A stretch of 15,078 nucleotides of DNA. It comes from JBHGBB01 sp041946755 (GTDB lineage Bacteria > UBP4 > UBA4092 > JAOAEQ01). Below the pieces are notes generated by a model. That model was not told the origin of the DNA, did no database searches, and worked only from the letters and a program-made list of their open reading frames with translations. Positions within the stretch are counted from its first letter, which is position 1. Each line of letters begins with the position of its first letter. A program made the translations under genes and the position numbers. Below are positions 13,334 through 15,078 of this stretch, one piece after another. The stretch spans positions 1 to 15,078 of the forward strand of contig JBHGBB010000078.1 in NCBI GenBank assembly GCA_041946755.1, written 5' to 3'.

Positions 13334-13397
13334 AAGCCACGAGTAATCACGGAACCTTGAAACAGGTATTCTCATTATCCGTGCCTATCCGTGGCTA
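13334..13397. repeat. Inverted word repeat (AGCCACG ... CGTGGCT)
   Basis: AGCCACG (13334-13340) pairs with CGTGGCT (13390-13396), and CACGGA further in pairs with TCCGTG, giving an interrupted stem. The words match the dispersed 'CCACGGAT...CACGGAT' type seen in many environmental genomes. The right arm contains the stop codon of the small membrane protein gene (TAG on the minus strand, 13395-13397). On the minus strand the hairpin lies between two probably co-transcribed genes. Confidence 0.65.
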
Positions 13398-13835
13398 AGA
13401 TTCTCGATATTTAAGCTGGTATCCGAATAATGCAAAGGTTACTATCGTTACGATACCCGATAAAATCGCGATCCCTAAAATCATGATCGATATCGGATTG
13501 CGCTGATGGATTCGGCAGTTAACGAATCCGTTCCGTTCCAGATAATAACTATGGTTTTCCCGAAGATCGGGTATTTGCTGTTTGATATACCCTTGCGGAA
13601 TCAGGGTCTGTTCGATAAATCCGGGGAATCCGAACTCCATTTGCAATATCTTGTCATTCGGATGCGATTGGTTATAAGCATTGATCCCCGATTGGATAAA
13701 TCCAATCTGTTGATGGCAAAATCGCTCTGCTTGAGGTGTAAACACCCTATTCCCAATTATAACTAATACCGTAATAATTATGATATTAATCACTAACCCG
13801 ATACCAAATCTTTGCCACGTCAGCGTTTTACCCAT
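13395..13835 (-). CDS. Two-helix membrane protein with pilin-like outer loop
   Basis: The 146-residue protein has membrane helices at about 11-28 and 115-138. The loop between them (about 31-113) probably faces outside. The loop has Cys40 and Cys107, able to form a disulfide, and an order of features like the globular part of type II secretion pseudopilins: a helix ending in INAYNQSHP, a short proline-rich body, and a closing YYLERNGFVNCRIH. It has no prepilin peptidase site and a second helix, so it is not a normal pilin. No family is named with confidence. The gene precedes the phosphodiesterase lipoprotein on the minus strand and is divergent from the sigma factor gene. Two TATAAT hexamers occur on this strand upstream (13869-13874, 13847-13852); only the first leaves a usable leader. 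Confidence 0.7.
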   Translation of the reverse strand: MGKTLTWQRFGIGLVINIIIITVLVIIGNRVFTPQAERFCHQQIGFIQSGINAYNQSHPNDKILQMEFGFPGFIEQTLIPQGYIKQQIPDLRENHSYYLERNGFVNCRIHQRNPISIMILGIAILSGIVTIVTFALFGYQLKYRES

Positions 13836-13971
13836 TGTTGGAGTATATTATACGAGTGGAATTAAGAGATTATACCTTTCCATACCGACTATTTATCTCT
13901 ATAAAGTATATCTTACAATATTCGGTTTGGCAACAAAAGCATACTATGGCATAATAGTAGAAATAAATCCA

Positions 13972-13988
13972 AATCCGCCTGAGGCGGA
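13972..13988. repeat. Palindrome AATCCGCCT-G-AGGCGGA, copy 2
   Basis: These 17 bases are identical to 2986-3002. The copy lies in the 230-base divergent region between the membrane protein and sigma factor genes. The region otherwise holds AT-rich promoter-like DNA with no clear -35/-10 pair for the sigma gene. Confidence 0.8.
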
Positions 13989-14065
13989 CAAGTTCCAATG
14001 TCAAATCAGATCCAAATAAGAATAATAATAGAATATCTTATCCCCCGCAATTTAGGATATTATTT

Positions 14066-14815
14066 TTGAATAAATCTCATAATACGATTGTTATTATGAA
14101 TAGTACTGATAAAGAATCAGAAAAAGACAAAACAGATCGAGATATTTCTGACGAAGATATGGCGGAAAGTCTAGCAGTATCAATATCAACCGCTCCTAGC
14201 CGGTTGCAGGTAGTCGATGAGGTTTGTGTCGATATCGATCTTGATTTGGTGCGGAAATCACAACACGGGGATGCTGCGGCATTGCAAGAATTGGTACTTA
14301 AATACCAGAAATGGGTATATTCACTCTGTTACCGGGTATTAGGTAACCATGCCGATGCTGATGATATTGCACAAGAGACATTCATTGCCATATATCGGCA
14401 TATCAATAAATTTAGACCGCAAGCAAACGCTACTTTTGCCGGATGGATATATCGGATAACTATCAACTTATGCCGAAACCAGATTCGAAAACAGAAACGA
14501 CATCGGGAAGATTCGCTAGATGCGACTATATTCAGCTCTAATGACGGGGATAGACAACCGAGTTTATCGGACTTTATTCCCGATGAGAAGTTGAACCCGA
14601 GAAAAGCAGTACTAAACCAAGAGTTGAGTGGACTGATCCAATCCGCACTCAATAGTTTATCGGCAGAACATCGGATGGCGTTTGTACTGCATGAATATCA
14701 GGATTTATCGTATCAGGAAATAGCGGGTATTATGCAATGCCCGATCGGCACTATTATGTCGCGATTGTATCATGCGAAACGCGAACTGAGAGAGAAATTG
14801 AAAAACTATTTATGA
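14066..14815 (+). CDS. ECF-type RNA polymerase sigma factor
   Basis: The 249-residue protein is an ECF (group 4) sigma factor. Region 2 spans about 75-143: YQKWVYSLCYRVLGNHADADDIAQETF is split here only by reading, with DADDIAQETFIAIYRH as the core-polymerase-binding and -10 recognition part. Region 4 spans about 188-243, with the helix-turn-helix LSYQEIAGIMQCPIGTIMSRL for the -35 element. The linker (145-185) is long and charged. An acidic, low-complexity extension of about 55-60 residues precedes region 2, longer than usual. The TTG start at 14066 is chosen because AGGA lies eight bases before it. The ATG at 14096 (239 residues) has no SD and is the alternative. A zinc-finger anti-sigma gene follows at 14908, the usual regulatory pairing. 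What signal it answers is unknown. Confidence 0.92.
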   Translation: MNKSHNTIVIMNSTDKESEKDKTDRDISDEDMAESLAVSISTAPSRLQVVDEVCVDIDLDLVRKSQHGDAAALQELVLKYQKWVYSLCYRVLGNHADADDIAQETFIAIYRHINKFRPQANATFAGWIYRITINLCRNQIRKQKRHREDSLDATIFSSNDGDRQPSLSDFIPDEKLNPRKAVLNQELSGLIQSALNSLSAEHRMAFVLHEYQDLSYQEIAGIMQCPIGTIMSRLYHAKRELREKLKNYL

Positions 14816-14903
14816 AAACGATGCAAACAGATAAAAGCGCAGATGCAGACTGATAAATCCTATATCCGTTTGAATCTGCTTAAATCCGTCTGAATCGTTT
14901 TAA
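14816..14903. repeat. Long imperfect inverted repeat between sigma and anti-sigma genes
   Basis: The left arm (14816-14856) and the reverse complement of the right arm (14865-14903) share the same order of words: AAAACGAT, CA-AC-GAT, AAGC, CAGAT, CA-AC-GAT. The transcript could fold into a stem of nearly 40 bp with scattered mismatches and a loop of about nine bases. It fills the whole gap and ends five bases before the anti-sigma ATG, so it could reduce expression or stability of the downstream part. Confidence 0.7.
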
Positions 14904-14907
14904 GATT

Positions 14908-15078
14908 ATGCGCTGTAAAAAAGTCCAAAAATTAATGATTGCTTATCTGGATAACGAGTTATCCGCTCGGAAACAAAATGCGGTACAGAAACATATTACC
15001 CATTGTCCGGTATGTACTGCGGAACTAGAGTCGTATAAGAAACTGAATGGGATTATCGAACAATTACCGAAGGTAGAA
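14908..15078 (+). CDS. Anti-sigma factor, zinc-finger (zf-HC2) N-terminus, cut by window end
   Basis: The reading frame is open to the last base and gives 57 residues. It shows the putative zinc-finger of anti-sigma factors: Cys3, His29, Cys33 and Cys36 (the HxxxCxxC motif HITHCPVC), with the typical AYLDNELS stretch between. Such proteins bind and silence the cognate ECF sigma factor, often from a membrane anchor in the missing C-terminal part. The position right after the sigma gene supports this. No clear SD precedes the ATG, and a long inverted repeat ends immediately upstream. Confidence 0.88.
   Translation, partial: MRCKKVQKLMIAYLDNELSARKQNAVQKHITHCPVCTAELESYKKLNGIIEQLPKVE

Overview
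The window is a chromosome fragment from an uncultured-looking bacterium, moderately AT-rich by eye and unusually rich in CCGG/TTCGG words. Bacterial traits are good Shine-Dalgarno sites on several genes, a Sec lipobox lipoprotein, an MalF/MalG-type sugar ABC importer and an ECF sigma/anti-sigma pair. The long RtcB, the W-W HEAT-type exported protein and the many 'word' repeats in intergenic DNA suggest a poorly sampled candidate phylum. The phylum cannot be fixed from this sequence alone.

Layout. 1-371: repeat-rich leader with a candidate promoter. 372-1835 (+): RNA ligase RtcB. 1949-2983 (-): radical SAM/SPASM protein, convergent with rtcB across a long heptamer-repeat hairpin. 3210-3972 (+): a nucleotidyltransferase overlapping a small basic protein, a toxin-antitoxin-like pair. 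4054-11244 (+): a same-strand run holding a stand-alone MetRS-beta-type tRNA-binding OB protein, an exported HEAT-like protein, a solute-binding-protein/permease fusion, a second permease, a zinc-less MDR dehydrogenase and two alpha/beta hydrolases. 11302-13835 (-): a lipoprotein of the type I phosphodiesterase/alkaline phosphatase superfamily, and upstream of it a two-helix membrane protein with a pilin-like loop. 14066-15078 (+): an ECF sigma factor and the start of its zinc-finger anti-sigma factor, cut by the window end.

How the genes work together. The HEAT-like protein, the SBP-permease fusion and the second permease look like one carbohydrate importer whose ATPase is encoded elsewhere. 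The dehydrogenase and the two hydrolases downstream may process the imported compound, but no substrate can be read from the sequence. The sigma/anti-sigma pair probably forms its own regulatory unit.

The strongest unexplained signal is in the gaps. At least five intergenic tracts are degenerate repeats with a strict 7-bp period but different words. Two of them (1882-1942 and 7428-7493) switch strand half-way and so fold into long imperfect hairpins. Other gaps carry word repeats of longer period that also fold on themselves (13334-13397, 14816-14903). Copies touch the ends of genes: the annotated start of the radical SAM gene, the stop codon of the membrane protein gene, and the ribosome binding site of the dehydrogenase gene.
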